This document shows, in pieces, positions 33,902 through 40,754 of a DNA stretch of 64,000 nt; the first letter of the stretch is position 1; every line of letters begins with the position of its first letter. Location: the NCBI RefSeq assembly GCF_016742135.1, contig NZ_JACVCG010000006.1, forward strand, positions 51,525 to 115,524, in the 5' to 3' direction. The position numbers and the translations under genes were made by a program. Source of the DNA: Brevundimonas sp. Its GTDB lineage: Bacteria; Pseudomonadota; Alphaproteobacteria; Caulobacterales; Caulobacteraceae. The notes beneath the pieces are model-generated. The model was not told the origin of the DNA. It saw only the letters and a list, made by a program, of their open reading frames with translations, and made no database searches.

Positions 33902-34981
33902 ATGGCAGACGGCGCATTCGGACTGAACCCGGCGACCAAGGCGGCCACGGCTGCCATCTGGCCCAAGGTTCGGGATCATGTGACGCCGCTGGAATGGCCG
34001 GCGCAGGCCGAGCTGATCGTCGAGATCAACCGGCTGAAGGTCGAGCGGAACGCCGTCATCCTGGCCCACAACTATATGACGCCGGACATCTTCCACGGCG
34101 TCGGCGACTATGTCGGCGACAGCCTGGGGCTGGCCAAGGAGGCCGCAAAGTCCGAGGCGAAGGTGATCGTCCAGGCCGGCGTGCACTTCATGGCCGAGAC
34201 CTCGAAGATCCTGTCGCCCGACAAGACGGTGCTGATCCCGGACCTGCGCGCCGGATGCTCGCTGGCGGCCTCGATCACGGGGGCGGATGTGCGGCTGATC
34301 AAGGCGCGCTATCCAGGCCTGCCGGTGGTCACCTATGTGAACACCACCGCCGATGTGAAGGCCGAGACCGACATCTGCTGCACCAGCGCCAATGCGGTGC
34401 AGGTGGTGGAATGGGCAGCGAAGGAATGGGGCGTCGACCGCGTCATCCTGATCCCCGACGAGTTTCTGGCGCGAAATGTCGCGGCCCAGACCTCGGTCGG
34501 CATCATCGCCTGGAAGGGCCGCTGCGAGGTGCATGAGCGCTTCACCGCCGCCGACATCGCCGAGATGCGCGCCGCCTACCCCGGGGCCGAAATCCTGGCG
34601 CACCCGGAATGCCCCGAGGAGGTGCTGGCGGCGTCCGACTTTGCCGGATCGACGGCGGCCATGAGCGACTATGTCACCCGGCGGAAGCCCAAGCAGGTGG
34701 TGATGGTCACCGAATGCTCGATGGCGTCGAACGTGGCAGCGGACTCTCCGGACACCCGCTTCATCGGCCCGTGCAACCTGTGCCCGCACATGAAGCGGAT
34801 CACGCTGGAGAACATCCGCGACTGCCTGCTGAACATGCAGTTCGAGGTGACGGTGCCGGAGGCGCTGATCGAGCCCGCGCGGCTGGCAGTTCAGCGGATG
34901 GTCGACCTGCCGCCGCCCGAGAAGCCCGCGCGCTATGATCTGGTGCGAGCCCGCCATCATGTCGATGTGGAGCTGATCTGA
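33902..34981 (+). CDS. nadA: Quinolinate synthase A
   Basis: A 359-residue enzyme that condenses iminoaspartate with dihydroxyacetone phosphate to quinolinate, using a [4Fe-4S] cluster. Three cysteines fit the cluster ligands: one in DLRAGCSLA, one in VTECSMASNV and one in FIGPCNLCPHMK. AHNYMTPDIF and GDSLGLAKEA are further family motifs. AGGAG lies 7 nt before the ATG. It is the first gene of the NAD operon with nadB and nadC, and the two palindromes upstream probably control it. Confidence 0.96.
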   Translation: MADGAFGLNPATKAATAAIWPKVRDHVTPLEWPAQAELIVEINRLKVERNAVILAHNYMTPDIFHGVGDYVGDSLGLAKEAAKSEAKVIVQAGVHFMAETSKILSPDKTVLIPDLRAGCSLAASITGADVRLIKARYPGLPVVTYVNTTADVKAETDICCTSANAVQVVEWAAKEWGVDRVILIPDEFLARNVAAQTSVGIIAWKGRCEVHERFTAADIAEMRAAYPGAEILAHPECPEEVLAASDFAGSTAAMSDYVTRRKPKQVVMVTECSMASNVAADSPDTRFIGPCNLCPHMKRITLENIRDCLLNMQFEVTVPEALIEPARLAVQRMVDLPPPEKPARYDLVRARHHVDVELI

Positions 34982-35094
34982 TGTACTATGTGGCCCCGAC
35001 CCGGGTGGTGGCGAAGATCGAGCCGCGCACCCTGAAACTGATGACGCTGATTGCATTGTGGCTGGGCGTGACACGGCCCACATTGCTGAAATGA
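34981..35094 (+). CDS. 37-residue micro-protein between nadA and the site-2 protease
   Basis: A short frame encodes 37 residues beginning MYYVAPTRVVAKIEPRTLK, followed by a hydrophobic segment (LMTLIALWLGV) and a short basic tail. Its ATG shares one base with the nadA stop (TGATG) and its TGA overlaps the next ATG (ATGA), so it fills the gap exactly and would keep ribosomes moving between nadA and the protease. No ribosome binding site of its own is needed in such a layout. It could be a small membrane protein or only a coupling frame. Confidence 0.6.
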   Translation: MYYVAPTRVVAKIEPRTLKLMTLIALWLGVTRPTLLK

Positions 35095-35939
35095 GCGACA
35101 CCCTGCCTCCGACCCGTCCGACCCGCCCCGGCCCCTGGGACTCCGTCCCGACCCCAACCGCTGCAGCCCCCGGGACGCGCGCCACGACGGCCCCCGAGGA
35201 CAAGGGGCAGGGGCTGGTCTGGTCGGTGCTGTCGACCCTGTTGCTGGGCGGATTCATCTGGTGGATCAGCGGCAGCTGGGTGATTGCGGTGGCGGCCATT
35301 GTCGGCCTGTTCGTGCACGAGTACGGCCATGTGCTGGCCATGAACCGGCTGGGGATGGGCCCGGCCAAGGTCTATATCATCCCCTTCCTCGGCGGACTGG
35401 CGCGTGGGCAACGCATGCCGAAGAGCGAGTGGGACGGGGTGCTTGTGTCGCTGGCCGGGCCTGCTTTCGGCCTGCTGGCCGCCCTGCCCTTTTTCGCCCT
35501 CTATTTCGGGACCGGTCAGACGATGTGGCTGAACGGCGTGTTCGCCATCGGCATCATCAACCTGGTCAATCTGGCGCCGGCGCCGCCGCTGGATGGGTCC
35601 AAGGCGCTGGGCCCGGTGCTGGCCCGTATCCACCCCATGGTTGAGTATGCCGTGATGATCGCCATCGGGGCGCTGGTCGTCTGGTGGGGCATTTCGAACG
35701 GCAGCTTCATCTTTGCCGCCTTCCTGGCCATCGCCCTGATCGGTCACCTGAGGCGGGGACAATGGCGGCCCGAGGGCCGGCGGCTGAGCTGGCGCGAGGC
35801 AGGCTACAGCGTCGGCCTGTTCGGGGTGACGGCGACCGCCTGTCTGGGGGTCACGGCCGCGGCCTTCCTGGTCCCCACCGGCGGCGATGTGGAGGGGGCC
35901 CTGGATCTGGTCGGCCGCTTCCTGTCGATCGGCCGATGA
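35091..35939 (+). CDS. Site-2 protease family (M50) membrane protein
   Basis: A 282-residue intramembrane metalloprotease-like protein. After a Pro/Thr-rich N-terminus (about 40 residues), about six spans are visible. The zinc-binding HEYGH is at residues 76-80 inside a hydrophobic segment, and the third ligand motif is NLAPAPPLDGSKAL. There is no PDZ domain, unlike RseP. It lies inside the nad operon with 4-bp overlaps on both sides, which is unusual, so it may process a membrane protein related to NAD metabolism or simply be carried along. Confidence 0.9.
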   Translation: MSDTLPPTRPTRPGPWDSVPTPTAAAPGTRATTAPEDKGQGLVWSVLSTLLLGGFIWWISGSWVIAVAAIVGLFVHEYGHVLAMNRLGMGPAKVYIIPFLGGLARGQRMPKSEWDGVLVSLAGPAFGLLAALPFFALYFGTGQTMWLNGVFAIGIINLVNLAPAPPLDGSKALGPVLARIHPMVEYAVMIAIGALVVWWGISNGSFIFAAFLAIALIGHLRRGQWRPEGRRLSWREAGYSVGLFGVTATACLGVTAAAFLVPTGGDVEGALDLVGRFLSIGR

Positions 35940-37480
35940 AAACCCTTCGTCATGACGGCCCCCTGGTCATCGGAGGCGGCCTTGCCGGATTGTCAGCGGC
36001 GCTGGAGGCGGCCCCGGCCCCGGTGCTCGTCGCCACGCCCGCGCCCCTGCTGGAGGCCTGTGCCTCTGCCTGGGCGCAGGGCGGGATGGCGGCGGCGCTG
36101 GCGGAGGATGACACCTCGGGGCTGCACGCAGACGATACTGTGGCGGCCGGTGCGGGACTGGTCGAGCCGGAGCGGGCCCGCGCCCTGACAGACGCGGCGC
36201 GCGAGACGATCGAGTGGCTGGACCGGCTGGGTGCGCCTTTCGACCGGGAGGCCGACGGCCATTATCACCTGAGCCGGGAAGCGGCCCATTCGCGGGCGCG
36301 GGTGGCACGGGTCGGGGGAGACGGGGCCGGACGGGCGATCCTGTCGGCGCTGGTCACGGCGGTCCGGGCCAGCGCCCATGTGACGCTGTGGGAAGACGCC
36401 CGCCTGACCGGACTGGTCCGGGACGCGGATGGTCGCGTGCGCGGGGCGATCCTGACGCGCGGGGCGCGGCGGGTGCGGGTCATCGCGCCGGCCGTCATTC
36501 TGGCGACCGGGGGGATCGGCGGCCTTTACGGGCGGACCACCACGCCGGGAGCCCTGCAGGGGGCGGGCATGGCGCTGGCCTGGCAGGCCGGAGCCGAGAT
36601 TCTGGACCCGGAGTTCGTGCAGTTCCACCCGACGGCCATCCGCCTGACGACGGCAGGGCCGGACAGCGAACTGGTGTCGCCCCTGCCCTTGGCGACCGAG
36701 GCTCTGAGGGGCGAAGGGGCCCGGCTGGTGGACCGCACGGGACGTTACCTGCTGGGCGAGGAAGACAGTGCCGATCTGGCGCCCCGCGATCAGGTGGCGC
36801 GCGCCGTTCATGCCGCCGAGAGGGGCGGGCGCGGGGCTTTTCTGGACGCGACACAAGCCATCGGCACCGCCTTTCCCACGGCGTTTCCGGCGGTCTATGC
36901 GGCCTGTATGCGCATGGGGCTGGACCCGCGCAGCCAGCCGATCCCGGTCGTGGCCGCCGCCCACTATCACATGGGCGGGATCGCCGCTGATGCCGATGGT
37001 CGCACGACGATCGAGGGGCTTTATGCCGTGGGCGAGTGCGCGGCGACCGGCGTGCATGGTGCGAACCGGCTGGCCTCCAACTCGCTTCTGGAGGCCGCCG
37101 CCTTTGGCCGGAGGGCCGGGCGGATGGCGCGGACCGAAAGCCTGCCCGGGCCATCGCCGCTGATCGATATCAAAGGGGCGGACCTGCCCGAGGCGGACCT
37201 CGCCCGGGTCCGCGCGCTCATGGATCGCCATGCCGGCGTAGTGCGCGACGCGGACGGCCTGACGGCAGCCCTGGCCGGGATTGAGGAGATCAAGGCGCGT
37301 CATCCCGAGGCCCTGCCAGTCATCGCCGCCACCCTCGTGATCGAGGCGGCCTTGGCCCGCGAGGAGAGCCGGGGTGGCCACTTCCGCGCAGATTATCCGC
37401 AGACGCTCGCTGTAGCGCGCCACAGCCGGATCGTGCGCCCCCCGGCCGAGGTGCCGCAGCCGCTGCTGGCCGCTGAATGA
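35936..37480 (+). CDS. nadB: L-aspartate oxidase
   Basis: A 514-residue flavoenzyme that oxidises L-aspartate to iminoaspartate for NadA. The FAD motif GGGLAGLSAAL is near residue 18; ASAWAQGGMAAAL, the substrate-binding RARVARVGGDGAGRAI and AAHYHMGGIAADADGRT are family motifs. GVHGANRLASNSLLEA marks the conserved FAD-contact region. It starts in the stop codon of the protease gene (ATGA) and its own stop overlaps nadC. Confidence 0.96.
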   Translation: MKTLRHDGPLVIGGGLAGLSAALEAAPAPVLVATPAPLLEACASAWAQGGMAAALAEDDTSGLHADDTVAAGAGLVEPERARALTDAARETIEWLDRLGAPFDREADGHYHLSREAAHSRARVARVGGDGAGRAILSALVTAVRASAHVTLWEDARLTGLVRDADGRVRGAILTRGARRVRVIAPAVILATGGIGGLYGRTTTPGALQGAGMALAWQAGAEILDPEFVQFHPTAIRLTTAGPDSELVSPLPLATEALRGEGARLVDRTGRYLLGEEDSADLAPRDQVARAVHAAERGGRGAFLDATQAIGTAFPTAFPAVYAACMRMGLDPRSQPIPVVAAAHYHMGGIAADADGRTTIEGLYAVGECAATGVHGANRLASNSLLEAAAFGRRAGRMARTESLPGPSPLIDIKGADLPEADLARVRALMDRHAGVVRDADGLTAALAGIEEIKARHPEALPVIAATLVIEAALAREESRGGHFRADYPQTLAVARHSRIVRPPAEVPQPLLAAE

Positions 37481-38340
37481 AGGATGTGACGCCCATGGCC
37501 CCTGCCCTGCCCGACCTGTTGATCGAGCCGGTGGTGCGCGCCGCCTTGGCCGAGGACCTGGGCCGGGCGGGCGATGTGACGGCGGCCGCCTGCATCCCCG
37601 AGGACGCGCGGATGAAGGCCGTGTTCGCAGCCCGCAGGGACGGAGTGATGGCCGGGAGTGCCTGCGCGCGACTGGCCCTGCATGCGCTGGATGCCGGGGC
37701 CATGGTCGAAGTACGGGTCGCCGATGGCCAGCCCTTTGGGGCCGGCGATATCCTGATCATCGTCGAGGGCCGTGCGCGGGCCATCCTTGCCGCCGAGCGG
37801 ACGGCCCTGAACCTGCTGGGCCGATTGTGCGGGATCGCAACCCTGACGCGGACCTATGTGCAGGCGATCGAGGGCACGGGCGCGCGGATCGCGGACACGA
37901 GGAAGACTACGCCGGGCCTGCGCGCCCTGGAAAAGCACGCCGTGGCCTGCGGCGGCGGCATCAACCACCGCTTCGGCCTGGATGACGCCATCCTGATCAA
38001 GGACAACCATGTGGCCGTCTGTGGCGGCGTGGCCGAAGCCGTGCGGCGTGCCAGGGCCCATGCCGGGCATCTGATGAAGGTCGAGGTCGAGGTCGACGGT
38101 CTGGATCAGCTCGACGCGGCGCTGGCCGAAGGGCCGGACGTCATAATGCTGGACAATTTCAGCCTCGAGCATCTGCGCGAGGCGGTGTCGCGGACGGCGA
38201 GGCGGGTGACGCTGGAAGCCTCGGGTGGGGTCACGCTGGAGTCGGTGCGCGGGATTGCGGAGACCGGCGTCGACGTCATCTCGGTCGGGGCCCTGACCCA
38301 TTCGGCGCCCAATCTGGACATCGGGCTGGACGCGGCCTGA
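37477..38340 (+). CDS. nadC: Nicotinate-nucleotide pyrophosphorylase (carboxylating)
   Basis: A 287-residue enzyme converting quinolinate and PRPP to nicotinate mononucleotide. Motifs include RTALNLLGRLCGIATLT, DTRKTTPGLRALEKHAV, GGGINHRFGLDDAILIKDNH and the C-terminal EASGGVTLESV. The ATG overlaps the nadB stop by 4 bp; another ATG lies six codons later. It is the last gene of the operon and converges on a cell-wall hydrolase 7 bp away. Confidence 0.96.
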   Translation: MKDVTPMAPALPDLLIEPVVRAALAEDLGRAGDVTAAACIPEDARMKAVFAARRDGVMAGSACARLALHALDAGAMVEVRVADGQPFGAGDILIIVEGRARAILAAERTALNLLGRLCGIATLTRTYVQAIEGTGARIADTRKTTPGLRALEKHAVACGGGINHRFGLDDAILIKDNHVAVCGGVAEAVRRARAHAGHLMKVEVEVDGLDQLDAALAEGPDVIMLDNFSLEHLREAVSRTARRVTLEASGGVTLESVRGIAETGVDVISVGALTHSAPNLDIGLDAA

Positions 38341-38347
38341 GGGGGCT

Positions 38348-39529
38348 TCAGCTTTCCGAGGCGGCGGGGGAGGCTGGAACCGGGGTCGCCTGGCGACGCG
38401 CGGGCGTTTCACCCGCAGTGGGGGTGGGCGATGCAGGAGCAGCGCGCGGAGCCGCCGGGGCGGCGGGCTGGACCGGAGCCGGAGCCGCCTCTGCCCGGAC
38501 GTCGGCCTCGGTGCGGCCTTCCTGGGCCAGCAGCAGGCTGTAGGCCACCGCCTGACCGACCTGACGGACGGGCTCGGTCGGATCCAGACCGGCCTGGACC
38601 AGGCGCGGCTGATCGCCACTGGTCGAGGGGGCCGGGTCATAGGCGAAGGCGCGGCTGGAGCCCGAACGTCCGCCGAAACGATAGAAGACGTGATCGCCGA
38701 CCTGACCGACGCGGATCAGGGAAGTGCGCCAACCCGGGCTGACACGGGTGGTGTGGAAATGGGTGGCGTTGCCGACGGGGGCATAGACCGAGCCCGACAG
38801 GGCCTCTGAGGCGACCTGACGCGCGCGGTTCCAGGCCCCCCGATTGATGCCTCTGCGCATGGAGCCGTCACAGGTGAAGCTGAACTGGCAACCGGTGCTG
38901 CGACCGGCGCCCTGGAAGACCACGGCGCAAACGGTCTTGGGGAAGGCGGGATGGCGCGCCCGGTTGAGCACGACCTGGGCCACTGCGCGCTGGCCGTCGC
39001 GCCCCTCGCCCCGCGCTTCATAATAGACCGCCTGGGTCAGGCATTCGAGATCCCGGCTGGCGTCCAGCGCATTGCCCAGGCGGAAGGGCTGGGCCGCCGG
39101 ATGCGAGGGGCCGGTCGAGGCCGTACGCAGGCCGGGCGTCATGTTCGGGCCTGTCGGGCGCAGCTGTTCCAGACGCGCGGTCAGAAGCTCGGCCTGACGG
39201 TCGCGGCGGCTGGGACCGGCGACGGTATAGGGATCATGGCGGCGGGCGATGGCAAGGGCGCTGGCGTTGAGGCCTCCGGCCGCAGCCGCCATGGCTTCTT
39301 CGGTAAAGCCCGCCGAGGCGGCACCATCCAGCCGGATCGCCTGGGCGCGAAGGGTCGTGGCCTTGGCCACCGTCCCGCCCAGATAGGCCACACCGATCGC
39401 CAGACCGAACACGCCACCCACGAGCGCCGCGGCAACACCGGGCGTCAGTCGTGAACGGGTAGCCGAGGTGTCGGGCGTTCGGGGCGACAGGGGCGATGAC
39501 AAAGGCTTTATCCAGTCCGCAGGGCGCAA
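38348..39529 (-). CDS. SleB-type cell wall hydrolase (copy 1)
   Basis: A 393-residue protein with one N-terminal span (about residues 33-55) and a hydrolase_2 (SleB-like) domain around residues 160-290. That domain starts LECLTQAVYYEARGEGRDGQ, with the likely catalytic Glu in the YYEARGE segment, and ends GDHVFYRF. An Ala/Pro/Thr-rich tail of about 70 residues follows. It probably cuts peptidoglycan in the periplasm. The start is TTG 39529, supported by AAGGGG upstream; no ATG lies near. A paralogue is at 43898. Confidence 0.86.
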   Translation of the reverse strand: MRPADWIKPLSSPLSPRTPDTSATRSRLTPGVAAALVGGVFGLAIGVAYLGGTVAKATTLRAQAIRLDGAASAGFTEEAMAAAAGGLNASALAIARRHDPYTVAGPSRRDRQAELLTARLEQLRPTGPNMTPGLRTASTGPSHPAAQPFRLGNALDASRDLECLTQAVYYEARGEGRDGQRAVAQVVLNRARHPAFPKTVCAVVFQGAGRSTGCQFSFTCDGSMRRGINRGAWNRARQVASEALSGSVYAPVGNATHFHTTRVSPGWRTSLIRVGQVGDHVFYRFGGRSGSSRAFAYDPAPSTSGDQPRLVQAGLDPTEPVRQVGQAVAYSLLLAQEGRTEADVRAEAAPAPVQPAAPAAPRAAPASPTPTAGETPARRQATPVPASPAASES

Positions 39530-39679
39530 TGCCGCCCCTTATTTAGTCTGTCGATGGGCGAGGTTTTCGCGAAACCACGCACACGACGAGGCCGACGCAC
39601 CGGCAGTCCGCCGATCATCGGGGACGCGCCTTTAACATAGCCAATGTGACCCAAATAGGGTTGATTCGCAAGAATCAGA

Positions 39680-39707
39680 GGGGGTGAAGCATTTTTGCCC
39701 CACCCCC
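39680..39707. repeat. 7-bp inverted repeat in the noncoding region
   Basis: GGGGGTG (39680-39686) and CACCCCC (39701-39707) can pair around a 14-nt loop containing TTTTT. The 460-bp interval 39530-39990 has no convincing long gene, and this is one of its few structured parts. Confidence 0.35.
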
Positions 39708-39758
39708 TGCCGCCACTATAGATGATCCATGCGCGTTTCATGTTGTGAGGGGCAGATC

Positions 39759-39854
39759 ATGACACGATATCTGGTCTTTCCGGCTCAAGCTCAGTTCAAA
39801 TGTCGGATGGCCGCATTCTTGGTGCGCTCAAGTGCAGCGAGACTGAAACCTTGA
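39759..39854 (+). CDS. Possible 31-residue micro-ORF
   Basis: An ATG at 39759 preceded by GAGGGG opens a 31-codon frame (MTRYLVFPAQAQFK, ending AARLKP). It has an Ala/Arg-rich second half and no clear membrane segment. It lies in the long noncoding interval; a small RNA is an equally good reading. Confidence 0.25.
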   Translation: MTRYLVFPAQAQFKCRMAAFLVRSSAARLKP

Positions 39855-39902
39855 ACAACTTACTGTTCCGGGAGGATTTCTCAAAGGCTCTCACCCGCTG
39901 AG

Positions 39903-39928
39903 GGAACCGTGGCCCGGAGGGCCACGTT
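39903..39928 (+). promoter_or_regulatory. EcfG-type general stress promoter, overlapping a hairpin
   Basis: GGAAC (39903-39907) and CGTT (39925-39928), separated by 17 bp, match the EcfG consensus GGAAC-N16/17-CGTT of alphaproteobacteria. A start near 39935 would give a 55-nt leader for the small lipoprotein at 39991. The spacer contains CGTGGCCC-GGA-GGGCCACG followed by TTTG, a strong hairpin that could instead terminate an upstream transcript. Confidence 0.55.
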
Positions 39929-39990
39929 TGATCGTCGACCCTGAAGCGTGACCGGGATTGGCCCGGATCGGCTTCCGAGAAGGTAATGCC

Positions 39991-40182
39991 ATGACCCGCA
40001 AGACCCTGATGACCACCGCCGTGCTCTCAACCCTTGGCCTGGCCCTGGCGGCCTGTGGCAGCACCATCGAACAGAAAGCCGCGACCGGGGCGGTCGCCGG
40101 AGCCGTCGTAGGTGGACCGGTCGGCGCGGCCGTGGGCGGCGCGGCCGGCACGGCAGTCGGCCAGGCCACCAAGGACGACTGA
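39991..40182 (+). CDS. Small glycine-rich lipoprotein
   Basis: A 63-residue predicted lipoprotein. The signal peptide ends in a lipobox ALAAC; the mature part is short and rich in Gly/Ala/Val (GAVAGAVVGGPVGAAVGGAAG), as in glycine-zipper envelope proteins, and ends KDD. A 44-nt stretch upstream contains the EcfG-like promoter, so it may be a stress-induced entericidin-like or zipper lipoprotein. ATG 39991 has AAGGTAA upstream. Confidence 0.75.
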   Translation: MTRKTLMTTAVLSTLGLALAACGSTIEQKAATGAVAGAVVGGPVGAAVGGAAGTAVGQATKDD

Positions 40183-40356
40183 CCCGAAGGCCACACGACC
40201 CGGTCGACCCGTCGCGGAGGCTGGGTCGCGACTTGATCCGCACGGGCTTGAGCCCTAAAGCCCCCCGGTCGATGCGCCCATGCCATCGACCGGGCCTGGC
40301 CAACCGTCAGGACCGAGCGGATTCCTGTACGCCCCACCCTAACCGACCGAGACTTG

Positions 40357-40737
40357 ATGAGAGATCTGAAGCAGACCGGCTTTGCCGATCGCCTGGCCGC
40401 ACAGGCCGAAGCCAAGAAGGCCCTTCTGGCCCGATTCAAGCCCAAGCCCTCCATTCCGGATCCCGATTTTGACCGGCGCGCTGAAAAGCTGGCCGCCGAG
40501 AAGGAAGCCGCGCGTCTCGAAAAAGAGCGACTGAAGCAGGAAAAGGAAGCCGAGAGGCTGGCGGCCAGGGAGAAGGCGCGCCTGGAAGCCGAAGCGAAGA
40601 AGGCCGCAGCCGAGCAGGCCAAGGCCCAGACCGCCGAGCAGATCGAGGAACAGCGCCGGGCAGAGCGCCGCGAACGCAAGGCCGCGATCAAGGCGGAACA
40701 ACGCGCCCGGCGGGCCGAAAAGAAGATGCGTCGCTAA
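40357..40737 (+). CDS. DUF6481-like charged coiled-coil protein
   Basis: A 126-residue protein made almost entirely of Ala, Glu, Lys and Arg after residue 45, predicted to be one long helix or coiled coil (AAEKEAARLEKERLKQEKEAE and similar). The N-terminal 40 residues (GFADRLAAQAEAKKALLARFKPKP) fit the DUF6481 family of alphaproteobacteria. No membrane segment. Function unknown. It converges on the hybrid kinase gene 17 bp away. Confidence 0.75.
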   Translation: MRDLKQTGFADRLAAQAEAKKALLARFKPKPSIPDPDFDRRAEKLAAEKEAARLEKERLKQEKEAERLAAREKARLEAEAKKAAAEQAKAQTAEQIEEQRRAERRERKAAIKAEQRARRAEKKMRR

Positions 40738-40754
40738 GCGGTCGCGGTTCCGGG

